Assembly (NCBI RefSeq): GCF_001884105.1
Contig: NZ_MACI01000034.1
Coordinates: 62,001 to 126,000, forward strand
Length of the DNA stretch: 64,000 nucleotides
Direction: 5' to 3'
Source: Bacillus luti
GTDB taxonomy: Bacteria > Bacillota > Bacilli > Bacillales > Bacillaceae_G
Shown here piece by piece: positions 1 to 9,801 of this stretch. The notes below the pieces were generated by a model. It searched no databases and was not told the origin of the DNA. It was given only the letters and a program-made list of their open reading frames with translations. Position numbers and translations under genes: made by a program. How positions within the stretch are numbered: the stretch's first letter is position 1; each line of letters starts with the position of its first letter.

Positions 1-38
1 TAATAAATAAAGCCGGTTTATACCAGCTTTATTTATTA
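1..38. terminator. Inverted repeat, probable bidirectional terminator
   Basis: A perfect 13-bp stem (TAATAAATAAAGC at 1-13 with its complement at 26-38) contains a smaller GGT/ACC inner pair. The ends are A/T-rich, so transcripts in either direction would finish in U or A runs. It lies 180 bp beyond the end of the leftmost operon and could end it or a gene to the left of the window. Bases 39-217 hold no gene I can support. Confidence 0.55.
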
Positions 39-217
39 GAACAAATTCCACTAGCAAACATTTCATTAAAGCATTAAATATACGTAGCTATTAAAATTGA
101 TAGAAGTTGTATCAGTTTCACGTTATATTCCAAGCTCTCTTTTGAAAAATATAAGTTAACATGAATAATTCAAACCTACTCTTCATAAAAAACAGGAAAA
201 GTAATCACAAAAGACTA

Positions 218-2260
218 TCAACTACTTAAAGCTTCCCATCCCTCTTGAATTGCTTTCTGATACAGCGAATATAGCACTCTCGCTTGCTTTTCGGATGGTA
301 AAGGCAATTTTCCTTCGACATACTTTCTTAAAATATCCCTTTGAGTAATAGTCAACGATCTAAGGTTATCACTGCTCATATAGTATCCAAATAGTTGAAT
401 CCAATATTCAAAATTGGTTTGAACAACGAAAGTTTGAATTTCGATACCATTATCTAAATTCTTTTGTTTCCTCTCTAACTTTTGTTCATATTTAGTTTCT
501 TCAGTAGTTAAAACCATTTTCTTAATTGGTAATAACTCAATTTCGATATTACGCACGTCATTCCAGCATTGCTCTTTTTTACACCATTGAGCAATATTAG
601 CAGAACCTGGTGGTGGATCTGTAATTCTTTCGTAGACCTTCTTTGTGATAACCTTCATTAATTCCACTAACTCAACAGGTAAACGTTGTTCATCCCATAT
701 TTCACCAAAATCAAAAAATAGTTTTCTTTTATGAATAGCATGCGAAAGCCACGCTATTGAATAAGTAACTGTTTGTGCTCTAAACGCATTTTCATACCAA
801 GAAGCTTTAGAAACAATTTTTTCTGTGGCACGAAATAGAATAATTCTTGAAACAGCATCTCTAAAATAATTCTCTGTAATCGACAACTGATTTTTCTCTA
901 GCGTATCTGTTACTGAATGAGCAAATTCTTCGAAGCTATATTGTGCTCCTTTAGAAACAATATACGGTTTTCTTCCCCAAGAATTTTCACTTTTCGCTAG
1001 GAGCGTCTTATCTACTAGCTGGTTTTTGGGATTTTCTATTTGAAATTGTCTTTTTTTAGCCACTGTTAAATAAGCCTGCTCATTTAAATATTCTCCACGT
1101 ACCCTTTCATAGAACCAATGGGTACGTTTCTGAGAACCTCCATGAGTAGCCACCCAAATACGTTTAGAATAATCTTTCATTTCTTTATGAAACGGACTGT
1201 TAGAAAAGAAGTCCGATTTATTCACTTTGTTTTGGGTATTAGCATACTGTGACACACTCGATACAAACTGACCTTTTTTCTCAATGTTCTTCACAACAGA
1301 TAATTTCATTTGTACAGATATTTTTGAAATATCTAGTTTCGAATTCTTTTTAGCAGCATAAATAGCAGAAGTAGTTTGACCACCATTCACAATTTGAAAA
1401 TCTACTATTTTAGTAATATATCCATTTTCTGTTTCTACGTGTGTTGCAGTTGCAGTAATACCATTATTATAAGCAAAAAACATATCTGGTTTATACTGAA
1501 TAGTATTTTTTATTCCTTTATTGACACCACCCCTAAACTGTAAAAAGGTTCGAACATTTTGTTCAAGGAGTTTTTGTCCATATTCATCGTATATTTTAAA
1601 TAATTGTATCCCATCCATAATTCCTAAATAGGATTGATATTCACTAGAAGTGCTATGCACTTCTAGATATGGAATTTTCAGATCAATATTGTATGAACCT
1701 GAACTGTTTTCAGACATAAAGATACTGTATAAATAATTGATATCAATAATTTGATGTTCACATTCAATACCTTTAATCAAATCATTTGGTATACGTGATA
1801 TAGTTTTTGTCAGTCTACCATCAGTTAATACAATTAACCGAAATTTATCTATTAAATTATTTTGTACGTGCCGATGCACATTAAATGCAAGTGAATATGC
1901 ATCAGAAGTCTCCTCTAAATCATAATGTAATCCTTCTATACATAACTCTGCAAATTTTTTTAAGCGCTTAAATTTTATAGTTACATGTTGTTTTGCCAAT
2001 GTTTCAATTTCATCATCTTGAAAAAATTGAAAATTAATCAATGTAAATACTTTTCGACTTTCATCATAATCGTATCCATAGACTTCGCAACCCGTTTTGA
2101 TAAATTCTGCCATTGTGTAATTATTTGTTAAGTCACCCACTTGCATAAGATCTTCACATACTAATTCGAAAAAAGATTGAGCTTTCAATAATCCACGACT
2201 TTCAGAATCAGAAAGTATCGATTGTAAAAAGTCTTGATGGAACTCTTCTAAAGTTACCAT
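218..2260 (-). CDS. mzaE: AIPR family protein (mza-type defence operon, last gene)
   Basis: This 680-residue protein carries the AIPR (abortive phage infection) signature: NVRTFLQFRGGVNKGI at about 235-250, YNNGITATAT at 264-273 and VNGGQT at 291-296. AIPR proteins occur in phage-resistance and restriction-type operons; their biochemical role is not established. It is the fourth gene of a tight minus-strand operon, 15 bp after the DUF4420 nuclease gene. An ATG at 2269 also opens the frame, but it overlaps the GGAG ribosome binding site that serves the ATG at 2260, so I use 2260. The letter follows the MutL-Z1-DUF-AIPR order of the mzaABCDE system as I remember it; the family call is firmer than the letter. 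Confidence 0.88.
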   Translation of the reverse strand: MVTLEEFHQDFLQSILSDSESRGLLKAQSFFELVCEDLMQVGDLTNNYTMAEFIKTGCEVYGYDYDESRKVFTLINFQFFQDDEIETLAKQHVTIKFKRLKKFAELCIEGLHYDLEETSDAYSLAFNVHRHVQNNLIDKFRLIVLTDGRLTKTISRIPNDLIKGIECEHQIIDINYLYSIFMSENSSGSYNIDLKIPYLEVHSTSSEYQSYLGIMDGIQLFKIYDEYGQKLLEQNVRTFLQFRGGVNKGIKNTIQYKPDMFFAYNNGITATATHVETENGYITKIVDFQIVNGGQTTSAIYAAKKNSKLDISKISVQMKLSVVKNIEKKGQFVSSVSQYANTQNKVNKSDFFSNSPFHKEMKDYSKRIWVATHGGSQKRTHWFYERVRGEYLNEQAYLTVAKKRQFQIENPKNQLVDKTLLAKSENSWGRKPYIVSKGAQYSFEEFAHSVTDTLEKNQLSITENYFRDAVSRIILFRATEKIVSKASWYENAFRAQTVTYSIAWLSHAIHKRKLFFDFGEIWDEQRLPVELVELMKVITKKVYERITDPPPGSANIAQWCKKEQCWNDVRNIEIELLPIKKMVLTTEETKYEQKLERKQKNLDNGIEIQTFVVQTNFEYWIQLFGYYMSSDNLRSLTITQRDILRKYVEGKLPLPSEKQARVLYSLYQKAIQEGWEALSS

Positions 2261-2275
2261 AACTACCATCTCCGT

Positions 2276-3205
2276 TTATTTCAAAATGTTGGTTATATCC
2301 ACTTTAAACTGTGAACACCCTGATAAATCAATACTATATTTCATATTTTTAATTAGCGGTGAAATATAATGTAAAGGTATTTTAGGAAACCCCTCTCCAA
2401 CTTCATAACTATTAACTTGCTCTAAACGAAATTTGGATAAGTAGTCTTGTTGCATTTCTAAAATATAACCATACTGCTCAACTTTATCAATAAACTCATT
2501 TAGAAGACTTTCCGTATCAATTTGTTCCGAAATAGCTTGGACTAAATCTGCAATCGTCTCACCACTAGTCAACTCGTTCAAAGCACAACCAAACAGATAT
2601 AAAGGCTGTTTTTCTGAATTCAATTGTTCTTTAGAAGAAATCCAAACCGAATGCCCCTTAGTCATCCTAAAAGATTTTACTTCAATCGCTAAGTTCTCCA
2701 AAAGGAAATCTTGCTTATCTCCAAGCGCTCCAACCCAGCTATGAATACCACTACCACATCCATATTTAGGAATAAGGTAATCACTCAATATTTTCAACTC
2801 ACTAAATAATCCCATCTGCTCTTCTTTTGACATCACTCTCAGCGTCCTTTTTTGTAGTAGTTTTTGCCACCGTTCCAGTCGCTGCATGACCTTTTTAATA
2901 ATATTCTCATCTTGTTCCTTCATGGTATTGATTAAATCATTGCATAGTATTAAGAAAATCTCCCAATCTTTCATTTCTTTTAAGAGTAAAATCAGTTGAT
3001 TGGGTTTCAAAGTATTATCAACCTTTATCTGAACCCCTTTTAACTTAATTTCTTGTTTTGGCTGAACAAAATCTTCATCACATTGAATCATTAGACCATA
3101 TTGATTTAAAGCATCCTTAATCCAAAAAACATCATATTTTATTGATTCCTTCACTCTAATTCGACTGAGTCTCTCTAATTGCAACCAAGGATTATTCTTC
3201 TTCAT
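2276..3205 (-). CDS. mzaD: DUF4420-type PD-(D/E)XK nuclease of the mza-like operon
   Basis: The 309-residue product has a restriction-endonuclease-fold core: an acidic residue in GLFSELKIL (E136), D166 in QDFLL and E175-V-K177 in AIEVKSF, the classic D...ExK pattern. Basic and aromatic residues follow. This fits DUF4420 proteins found with Z1 and MutL-like ATPases. The longer reading frame opens at 3265, but the ATG at 3205 (MKKNNPW) overlaps the last 14 bases of the Z1 gene and fits translational coupling, so I use it. It is probably the DNA-cleaving effector of the operon; that role is inferred from the motif and neighbours. Confidence 0.82.
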   Translation of the reverse strand: MKKNNPWLQLERLSRIRVKESIKYDVFWIKDALNQYGLMIQCDEDFVQPKQEIKLKGVQIKVDNTLKPNQLILLLKEMKDWEIFLILCNDLINTMKEQDENIIKKVMQRLERWQKLLQKRTLRVMSKEEQMGLFSELKILSDYLIPKYGCGSGIHSWVGALGDKQDFLLENLAIEVKSFRMTKGHSVWISSKEQLNSEKQPLYLFGCALNELTSGETIADLVQAISEQIDTESLLNEFIDKVEQYGYILEMQQDYLSKFRLEQVNSYEVGEGFPKIPLHYISPLIKNMKYSIDLSGCSQFKVDITNILK

Positions 3206-5915
3206 AGACAACATCTTCACCAACTTCATCTTTATAAGCTTCTTCCAGTTGCTTTTTATACACACTATTAATTCTAACTTTTAAAGTATCTGTGATTTTA
3301 TCTTTTGAAATCGGGAAGCTAATACTAAAGCCTACAGCATTAAATTTATGATTCTCCTCATACTCAAGTTCTAAAGCATGTAAGAATATTAGTGGTTTAA
3401 CCAATCTTTTACGCATTTCATGTGAATTTAATTTTTTAAATTCATCTGGCATAATGATTCTCTCTGGGTTCGCTCTCGAAAGTTGTCTATTGGTTACTTC
3501 GCAATATCCTTGCTTTCTTTGTACCTTACGGGATTGACGCTGAACTTTTATTGAATCCACTTGGAATTTTGCGTCTCCATTACCATTGAATAAAACCACA
3601 TCCCAATCTAATTCACATTCTTCAATATACTTTTTAATGAAATCAATTGGCATTCTCGATTTTAAACCTAAAGGATCATTTCTATACAACCGGAAATTAT
3701 TCACAAAATCTTGAACGATAGTCTTATCCACATTTCTCCATACATGACTATCAGTTTCTAAATGCTCATAGCCACCATTTTGCAAAGCTTTAACACTTTC
3801 CTTTAACAGAGATTCATTTATTTCAAGATCTATTGCTATATCGCTAATCCATCTTGTTTCTTTAATCTGTCCATCTAGGTTCATCTCTAAATACATGTCC
3901 TCTGTATATTTTGATTTATTCCGAGCCGTAACCTGAAGCAAACTGTCTGGATGTAATTGTACGGCCAATCCAAAATCATTTGGTGTTAAATTTTCCTCAC
4001 GCATGTCATTCAAACAATTAATTAAATCATTCGTAGCATCAATGATAAAACCAAATTTTTTATTCATATCGTCCGTTATGTACACCCTACAAATATCTTC
4101 ATAACCAATTCGATAGCCAAACCATCGTCCCATTTGCATTAATGTGTCATAGTAAATGGTTGTTCTTAAGAAGTAGCTAACGCTTAATCCCTCTAATGTA
4201 AAGCCACGCGACAAGCTTAAACCACCAATCACAATAACATTCGATTGGACATCTTTTCGGTATACCAAAGGGATTTTTGCTTTTTGATGTACATCTACAA
4301 TTTGTATAGAGTCTATTATCCTACATACTTCTTGTAAAATGATTTCAAAATTAAACTCAATATCTTGTAATCTTGCGTCAAATGTATCTTTCATAGCCTT
4401 CAAATCTCGAGAATACTGATAAGGATTATCAAGGTTACCAAATGCTTTAATCTTACTTTTCAGATCCTCAAAGTAACTTGCTACAAGGTTTTTCACTTTA
4501 ATATGAACACCTGTAAATCTAGAAATGTGGATTAACATGCTATTATGTTTATTCTGATTACGAAGATTACGAATAGCAATATTAATAATAAATAAACGAA
4601 CTGCATCATATAAGCTATCTGGCAACTGTTTTAACTCCATATCATAGTCCTTTTTATGCTTGATGATAAAAGGTATTTCATCTTGTATATGAGGACGAGC
4701 CTGATCTAATTCATAAACCACTTCATTATTGGGGATTTCTACTATATGCTTCTCATTATCCTTATTAAAAATCTTTTCCGCACCAAAATAATTAGACGGC
4801 GCATCTAAAGCATAAATAAAATCACTTGGAAATAAATCTCTTCCCATTCCATCATTATTAGCCATATGATCAATGAATATATTTGCATAAGGTGTAGCCG
4901 TATATGCAACATATGCACTCCTTTTAAATTTCTGTAGGAGCATTCGTATTTTCTCATTAATAACGGTTGGATCTTCTTCTTTATTTGTATTAATAGACGC
5001 ATAATCAGATTCATCATCAATAACTAACATTGCTTTGTCTACTTGATTTTTATAATGGATATCTAACCATTCTAAAAGATGTGATAAGGTCTTTGTATGC
5101 TTTTTTATTACAACTAAAATAGGCAACTGCATGTTCTCAAAATTAGTTGTTCCTCTTGCTCTTGCAGTTTCAATTTTAAAATCATTTTCTGCATTGGTAA
5201 GACTGTCTGGCATTTTTTCTTTTTTAAATCCAGCTAATTGACCGACACCTTTATAATTCGTTCCCACAAATACTTCATCTAATCTTGATTGTGTCTGGTT
5301 TCGCAAATTGTTTTGTCCACCTGCAATGACTACAATAAAACGATACCCTGCATCCGCTGCCTTGCAAATTAATGCTGCATAGTTAGATGTCTTTCCTGAT
5401 TGGACGTGACCAACAACCATACCATATCTTGAAAACGCATCCAATTCAGGATCCGCTAAATTATTCATAATTGCATCAGTGTCTTCATTTATAACTTCAA
5501 GTACTTTCGGCGGTAGATCCCGTTTCATATAATTCAAATAGTTAGTTAGATAATAATTATCTGATTGTAGCTGTTTTTTACTCGTCCACCAAGACAAGTC
5601 TCTTGCTTTTTGTTCATCCCCAGTAACAAGAATACCTGTTTCGATACGAACATTAAACGACTGCTCTAAATCATTTTGAATATACTTCCATTCTTGTTCT
5701 GTCAAAGGACGTATATCTTTAACATCTATCATTCCTAAAATAATTTTCAAGTGTTTTTGTGGGGTTACTGCAATTAATTCTTTCCATTCTTCTATGAGGT
5801 TTTGAATAGTTTCCGCCTGCAAAATTCTTTGCTCTTCAAGAGTCCCACTAATTTTTTCTTTAACACACTTATACATGACACTATGATTACTCTCAGTATT
5901 GGTTTGCATTTTCAA
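3192..5915 (-). CDS. mzaC: Z1 domain helicase-like ATPase
   Basis: This 907-residue superfamily-II-like protein shows a Walker A loop GHVQSGKT at 169-176, a Walker B VIDDESD at 298-304 and a motif-III-like TATPYANIFID near 340. The Z1 hallmark LSLSRGFTLEGL followed by MGRWFGYR lies near 565-605. Z1 proteins pair with MutL/MORC-like ATPases, DUF4420 and AIPR in restriction-like defence operons, where they are thought to move on or remodel DNA. The start is either TTG at 5915 (5 bp after GGGGAG) or ATG at 5909; both overlap the end of the upstream ATPase gene. The 3' end overlaps the nuclease gene, so the four products are probably made together. Confidence 0.9.
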   Translation of the reverse strand: MKMQTNTESNHSVMYKCVKEKISGTLEEQRILQAETIQNLIEEWKELIAVTPQKHLKIILGMIDVKDIRPLTEQEWKYIQNDLEQSFNVRIETGILVTGDEQKARDLSWWTSKKQLQSDNYYLTNYLNYMKRDLPPKVLEVINEDTDAIMNNLADPELDAFSRYGMVVGHVQSGKTSNYAALICKAADAGYRFIVVIAGGQNNLRNQTQSRLDEVFVGTNYKGVGQLAGFKKEKMPDSLTNAENDFKIETARARGTTNFENMQLPILVVIKKHTKTLSHLLEWLDIHYKNQVDKAMLVIDDESDYASINTNKEEDPTVINEKIRMLLQKFKRSAYVAYTATPYANIFIDHMANNDGMGRDLFPSDFIYALDAPSNYFGAEKIFNKDNEKHIVEIPNNEVVYELDQARPHIQDEIPFIIKHKKDYDMELKQLPDSLYDAVRLFIINIAIRNLRNQNKHNSMLIHISRFTGVHIKVKNLVASYFEDLKSKIKAFGNLDNPYQYSRDLKAMKDTFDARLQDIEFNFEIILQEVCRIIDSIQIVDVHQKAKIPLVYRKDVQSNVIVIGGLSLSRGFTLEGLSVSYFLRTTIYYDTLMQMGRWFGYRIGYEDICRVYITDDMNKKFGFIIDATNDLINCLNDMREENLTPNDFGLAVQLHPDSLLQVTARNKSKYTEDMYLEMNLDGQIKETRWISDIAIDLEINESLLKESVKALQNGGYEHLETDSHVWRNVDKTIVQDFVNNFRLYRNDPLGLKSRMPIDFIKKYIEECELDWDVVLFNGNGDAKFQVDSIKVQRQSRKVQRKQGYCEVTNRQLSRANPERIIMPDEFKKLNSHEMRKRLVKPLIFLHALELEYEENHKFNAVGFSISFPISKDKITDTLKVRINSVYKKQLEEAYKDEVGEDVVYEEE

Positions 5916-7323
5916 AATAACTCCCCTTATCTTTATATACTTCCGTTTTTAACAATTCCTTAATGAATACCTCACTAATACCATTAGCACGCCAATTCTC
6001 CACAAGCGCTTTTATTTCATTTTCATCAATTAAGGTTTCTTGTTTCACCTTCAACGGATTCACATTCAACTGAGCAACAATAGCATCTAATGGCAAGTAA
6101 CCTTCTAATCCCATTAAAATAACATTTAATAAACTAAGTTGGGCGTCATCTAGTTTATTGATCAGATCTTGGAGTATCGGGTGTTTTCGGTTAATAACGA
6201 AATGAATTTCATTATTATCCGCAACCAGTTCCCAAAACCTAGTCATTGTTTTATCTTCAATTTTCTTCCCTCTTCCTGTAAACGGTCTAGACCCTTTAAC
6301 AGTTACTTGTTGAATTATACGTCTTAAATCTTTCTTTATCTCACTTATTGGGTTAGCAGCTGATTTCTTAATATCGATGCCCCATGCAAAGTCTTGACTA
6401 TTCGAAATATCTATTTTAATTCGCACAAGTTTGTGCGCATCGTTTGTTCTATGCATTCCCCACCATGTTCCATAAATAAGCAAGCGATGGGCACGGTATA
6501 GATAAAATCCTTGCGATTTCGTGTAACCATCTTTTGTAGCATATTTTTCAAATTCTTGTTGAGATAATTTAGAATGATGAGGTAATATGTATGGTTGAAC
6601 AATAATTTCTGAATCTAAATACTTTATTTTTTCCGGCATTAATTGCTGTGTTGCTATATGCTTAGGATTAAACGGATTAAATGGTTCTAACCGTTCTCCA
6701 TTAACATATATCCCTATCGCTTTTTTTCCAGGAACAACCCCTTCTAAAAAATTGTGAAAAACTAAGGATAAATGGCTTCTCAAAGTCTCCAACTTATTAG
6801 GTATGTCCGATTCTGAAAAAACATCTACATCACGCCACACTACTAACGTTCCACTTTCTTGCTCCATAAATTTTTCAAATAAAGGCATATTTTCATATTC
6901 CCTTATGTCCGGTGTTATTAGTAACCATTCATTTTCCCTTGAAATATAATCCAAATCCCATTGTTTAAGAGAAACTATTCCATCTTTTTTTGATAAGACT
7001 GTTAAATTAGTACATTGAGAAAAAGATGCTGTTTTCAAGCCTAGTCCAAATTTCCCCAAATCAGTTCCTTCTCTAGGAGAATCAGGATCATTACTAGCTA
7101 AACGCATTGCATTAATAAGTTCGCTATTAGACATACCGATACCGTCATCTAATAATGTAAACACCGTATTTGGATTTGGAATGCAAAAAACTTGTATATT
7201 TTTTGCTTGTGCTGTAATGCTATTATCCAGCACATCTGCAACAGCTACTTCAAATGTATATCCTATATCCCTCAAAGACTTAATAAAATTTGATACAATC
7301 GGTTGCACCACTTCCGTTTTCAA
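5893..7323 (-). CDS. mzaB: GHKL (MutL/MORC-like) ATPase of the mza-like operon
   Basis: The 476-residue protein opens with a Bergerat ATP-binding fold: N-box VADVLDNSI (D30, D33, N34), G1 box DDGIGMS at 59-65 and G2 box LGKFGLGLKTAS at 89-100. This is the GHKL type shared by MutL and MORC. There is no MutL endonuclease motif (DQHAxxER-like) in the C-terminal half, so it is an ATPase clamp-like component rather than a repair nuclease. The start appears to be TTG at 7323, preceded by GGTGG; no good ATG is nearby. It is the first gene of the four-gene operon. Its stop overlaps the start of the Z1 gene. Confidence 0.87.
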   Translation of the reverse strand: MKTEVVQPIVSNFIKSLRDIGYTFEVAVADVLDNSITAQAKNIQVFCIPNPNTVFTLLDDGIGMSNSELINAMRLASNDPDSPREGTDLGKFGLGLKTASFSQCTNLTVLSKKDGIVSLKQWDLDYISRENEWLLITPDIREYENMPLFEKFMEQESGTLVVWRDVDVFSESDIPNKLETLRSHLSLVFHNFLEGVVPGKKAIGIYVNGERLEPFNPFNPKHIATQQLMPEKIKYLDSEIIVQPYILPHHSKLSQQEFEKYATKDGYTKSQGFYLYRAHRLLIYGTWWGMHRTNDAHKLVRIKIDISNSQDFAWGIDIKKSAANPISEIKKDLRRIIQQVTVKGSRPFTGRGKKIEDKTMTRFWELVADNNEIHFVINRKHPILQDLINKLDDAQLSLLNVILMGLEGYLPLDAIVAQLNVNPLKVKQETLIDENEIKALVENWRANGISEVFIKELLKTEVYKDKGSYFENANQY

Positions 7324-7845
7324 TTTACCACCAACTCTTCCATATTTAAACTATAATCTATCACCTTAATTACTACTAGTAATACTTTAAATCCCATTCT
7401 CTCTTCCTATCTAATCTTCTTCAAATCAGTTAATTTACTATTTCTTTCTATATGATTGAGAAAACAACTATAATCGCTTTATATAAAGCTGTTCATTAAT
7501 TTCATACACTAGAGACTTTATGTTTAAACATCCAATATAATAATCTATCAATTCTTATATTTTATAAATATCTTAACATATGTAAAACTTTTAGTTAATT
7601 ACGTTTATCCCCCAAAAATACTGCATCAATAAAAAAATCTTTTTTTGGAATACACCGCATCTCAAAGAATTTTTCCAGCAACAATATGCGCTCAAAACAA
7701 CGTATTACTACAAAAACATATTTAAAAATTTCAGTTCCCCTATGATAATCATTGAAACCTAAAAACCCCTTTTTTCATAAATACTCCATGAAAAAAGGGG
7801 GTTATTCGTAATTTTACATTAATAGGCACATCTTTAAAAGCGTTT
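7324..7845. other. 522-bp non-coding gap inside the defence island
   Basis: No convincing reading frame is present on either strand. The right part holds the terminator of the methyltransferase gene (7764-7803). The rest is very AT-rich and must carry the promoter of the four-gene operon. The gap separates the methyltransferase from the operon it normally accompanies, so the two are probably transcribed separately. Confidence 0.6.
7764..7803 (-). terminator. Rho-independent terminator after the methyltransferase gene
   Basis: A 15-bp arm AACCCCTTTTTTCAT (7764-7778) pairs with ATGAAAAAAGGGGGTT (7788-7803), with one bulged G. Read on the minus strand, the hairpin ends in GGGGTTTTTAGG, a U-tract. 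It sits 40 bp past the stop of the C5 methyltransferase gene. Confidence 0.8.
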
Positions 7846-8898
7846 CTATGCAAAAGTTAATTGTCCATCAGTTCCTTCTTGAACAATGACATCATCAATT
7901 AATTCATTGCCTCTTAACACCTCAATTATGTTATTTGCAATACGACGAATCACAGGAACCGTAACCGAATTACCAGCTTGTTTATACAAATGACTATTCG
8001 CCATTCCTTGTGGCAAAGTTAATTCTTCTGGAAACCCTTGAAGTAATAAGCATTCTTTAGGTGTTAATTTTCTAATATTATTTTCATTATCTAAAATCAG
8101 AGGGACATTATGGCCACCCGTTCCCATATTAGCTGTTAGTGTCGGACAAACATTATTTTTATTTTCTCTCACATATACTCTACGCCACTGATAAACGGTT
8201 TCATGGCTAGTCATTCCTTCTTGAAGTTCATTATAAAAACTAACCTTTTCTGGGAGATAATAAAATGCTTTATATTTTTCATCGTTAATACTACTATTTC
8301 GATTAATAACTGTATTAAGTGTATTAGTTAATGGGATTGGCGCTGGAAAATCAAATTTCGCTGTCAACTCATTTTCTAAAAATCCAACAATATAAATTCG
8401 CTCTCTATTTTGTGGAACATTTCCATACTCCATTGAGTTTAAAACCTTAGCCTTTATTGTATATCCTTTGTCCTCTAGACACTCTTTAATAACCTTAAAA
8501 GTATTGCCTTTATCGTGATTTTGTAAATTTTTAACATTCTCTAACATAATTGCTTTTGGTTTAGTACCATACATTTTTTCTTGTGCATCAATTACGTCAA
8601 GAATTTGGAAAAACATATTTCCTCTCTCATCTTCAAATCCTTTTCGATAACCTGCGATACTGAACGCTTGACATGGAAATCCACCAATTAATATATCTAA
8701 CTGTGGAACCGTAGTTTTATCTACCTCTGTAACATCAGCCTCTTGTAAATATTCACCTTTCCAAAAATGTCTGTATGTGATGGAAGCATTACGATCCACT
8801 TCATTAGCCCAAACAATTTCAGCACCGGCTTGTTGAAATCCCAAGCATGTGCCGCCAACTCCAGCAAACATACTCCCTAATTTATACTTTACAGTCAT
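7846..8898 (-). CDS. dcm: DNA (cytosine-5-)-methyltransferase
   Basis: A complete C5 methyltransferase of 350 residues: motif I FAGVGGTCLGF (11-21), catalytic PCQ in GGFPCQAFS with C76, motif VI ENV (E120), motif VIII QNRERIY (163-169) and motif X near QAGNSVTVP at the C-terminus. The target-recognition region lies around PTLTANMGTGGHN. It transfers methyl groups from SAM to C5 of cytosine at an unknown site. Its position beside the MutL/Z1/DUF4420/AIPR operon suggests that it marks host DNA for that system (the likely mzaA equivalent). It has its own terminator, unlike a co-transcribed operon member. Confidence 0.93.
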   Translation of the reverse strand: MTVKYKLGSMFAGVGGTCLGFQQAGAEIVWANEVDRNASITYRHFWKGEYLQEADVTEVDKTTVPQLDILIGGFPCQAFSIAGYRKGFEDERGNMFFQILDVIDAQEKMYGTKPKAIMLENVKNLQNHDKGNTFKVIKECLEDKGYTIKAKVLNSMEYGNVPQNRERIYIVGFLENELTAKFDFPAPIPLTNTLNTVINRNSSINDEKYKAFYYLPEKVSFYNELQEGMTSHETVYQWRRVYVRENKNNVCPTLTANMGTGGHNVPLILDNENNIRKLTPKECLLLQGFPEELTLPQGMANSHLYKQAGNSVTVPVIRRIANNIIEVLRGNELIDDVIVQEGTDGQLTFA

Positions 8899-8980
8899 TA
8901 AAGTTCTCTCCTTCTAACTCAAAAAATCCTCTGTTAAATTTATTATATCACCCTAATAATTAAGAAATCTTCAGTCATTA

Positions 8981-9532
8981 TTAGGAAATAACTCTTTTTA
9001 ATTTAGCTGTATTAGATGGTAATTCCTCAAAAACATCTATATACTTTCTAGTTACACTCTTGCAGGAATGGTTAAAAAATTCCATTAGCGTATTAATATC
9101 ATTAGTTTTTCGATAATAATGATAACCAAATGTTTTTCTCAATGTATGAGTTCCTATTCTATCTATACCTATTTTTTGTGCTGCCTTATTTAAAGCACGG
9201 TATGCTTGTACTCTTGAGATATGTTCATTACCGTTTCTACTGGGAAAAAGCCACTCACCATCCTGCTTGTCTTGTATATACTCTAAAATCACCGATATTA
9301 AAACGTCATCTAATACTACCTTTTTTACTTTTTCACTCTTATCTCCTATTAAAAGCAAATATCGTTTCCCTTTAACATCTTTTACTTTCAGTGGCAATAT
9401 ATCACTAATTCTTAATCCCGTATGAATACCAAAAACAAACATAAAATAATCTCGATATGAACAATGGCACATCAATGCTTTTTCCATCTTTTGAATATCT
9501 TCTATACTTTTTATAGGATGAACAAATTGCAT
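8981..9532 (-). CDS. Catalytic-domain-only tyrosine recombinase
   Basis: The 183-residue product contains the whole tyrosine recombinase catalytic set: R41 (GLRISD), K65 (GDKSEK), H129-x-x-R132 (THTLRK), H155 (FNHSC) and the nucleophile Y164 (RKYID). It lacks the N-terminal SAM-like core-binding domain that most integrases have, so it is about half the usual length. It starts 8 bp from a 22-bp perfect palindrome and lies between the methyltransferase and the regulator. It may have helped mobilise the island, or it may act on the palindrome; both are inferences. Confidence 0.85.
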   Translation of the reverse strand: MQFVHPIKSIEDIQKMEKALMCHCSYRDYFMFVFGIHTGLRISDILPLKVKDVKGKRYLLLIGDKSEKVKKVVLDDVLISVILEYIQDKQDGEWLFPSRNGNEHISRVQAYRALNKAAQKIGIDRIGTHTLRKTFGYHYYRKTNDINTLMEFFNHSCKSVTRKYIDVFEELPSNTAKLKRVIS

Positions 9533-9539
9533 ACCTTAC

Positions 9540-9592
9540 CCTACCTATTCTCGATATGTTACATTTAAATTAACATATCGAGAATAGGTAGG
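9540..9592. repeat. 22-bp perfect palindrome upstream of the recombinase gene
   Basis: Arms CCTACCTATTCTCGATATGT plus TA (9540-9561) and its exact complement (9571-9592) flank the 9-bp spacer CATTTAAAT. Neither side has a U-tract, so it is not a simple terminator. It lies between the divergent recombinase and Xre genes. The left arm ends 8 bp before the recombinase ATG, so in mRNA the hairpin would also abut the ribosome binding site. It may be an operator for the Xre protein or a recombination site. Confidence 0.8.
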
Positions 9593-9801
9593 TCAACAAA
9601 AGAAGAAGATAGATGCCTCTTACTTAATAATAGGAAAAAATATTCTTTTTCACTTTTTATACTGTTCTTTTCAAATAATACATCTCTCTATGAAATCCTT
9701 ACCACATAAAACATATAAATGGTATAATAATATAACAATTCACTTATCAGTTATTAGTATCATTATTGTATTACTTAGTTTAACTCTAGAAGGTGGTATT
9801 T

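Noticed and set aside
4805-5020. 71-codon open frame on the minus strand.
   Set aside because: It lies fully inside the Z1 gene in another frame, has no ribosome binding site and poor composition; it is a shadow.
9540-9592. Palindrome as a terminator.
   Set aside because: No U-tract on either side, and it lies between divergent starts, not after a gene.
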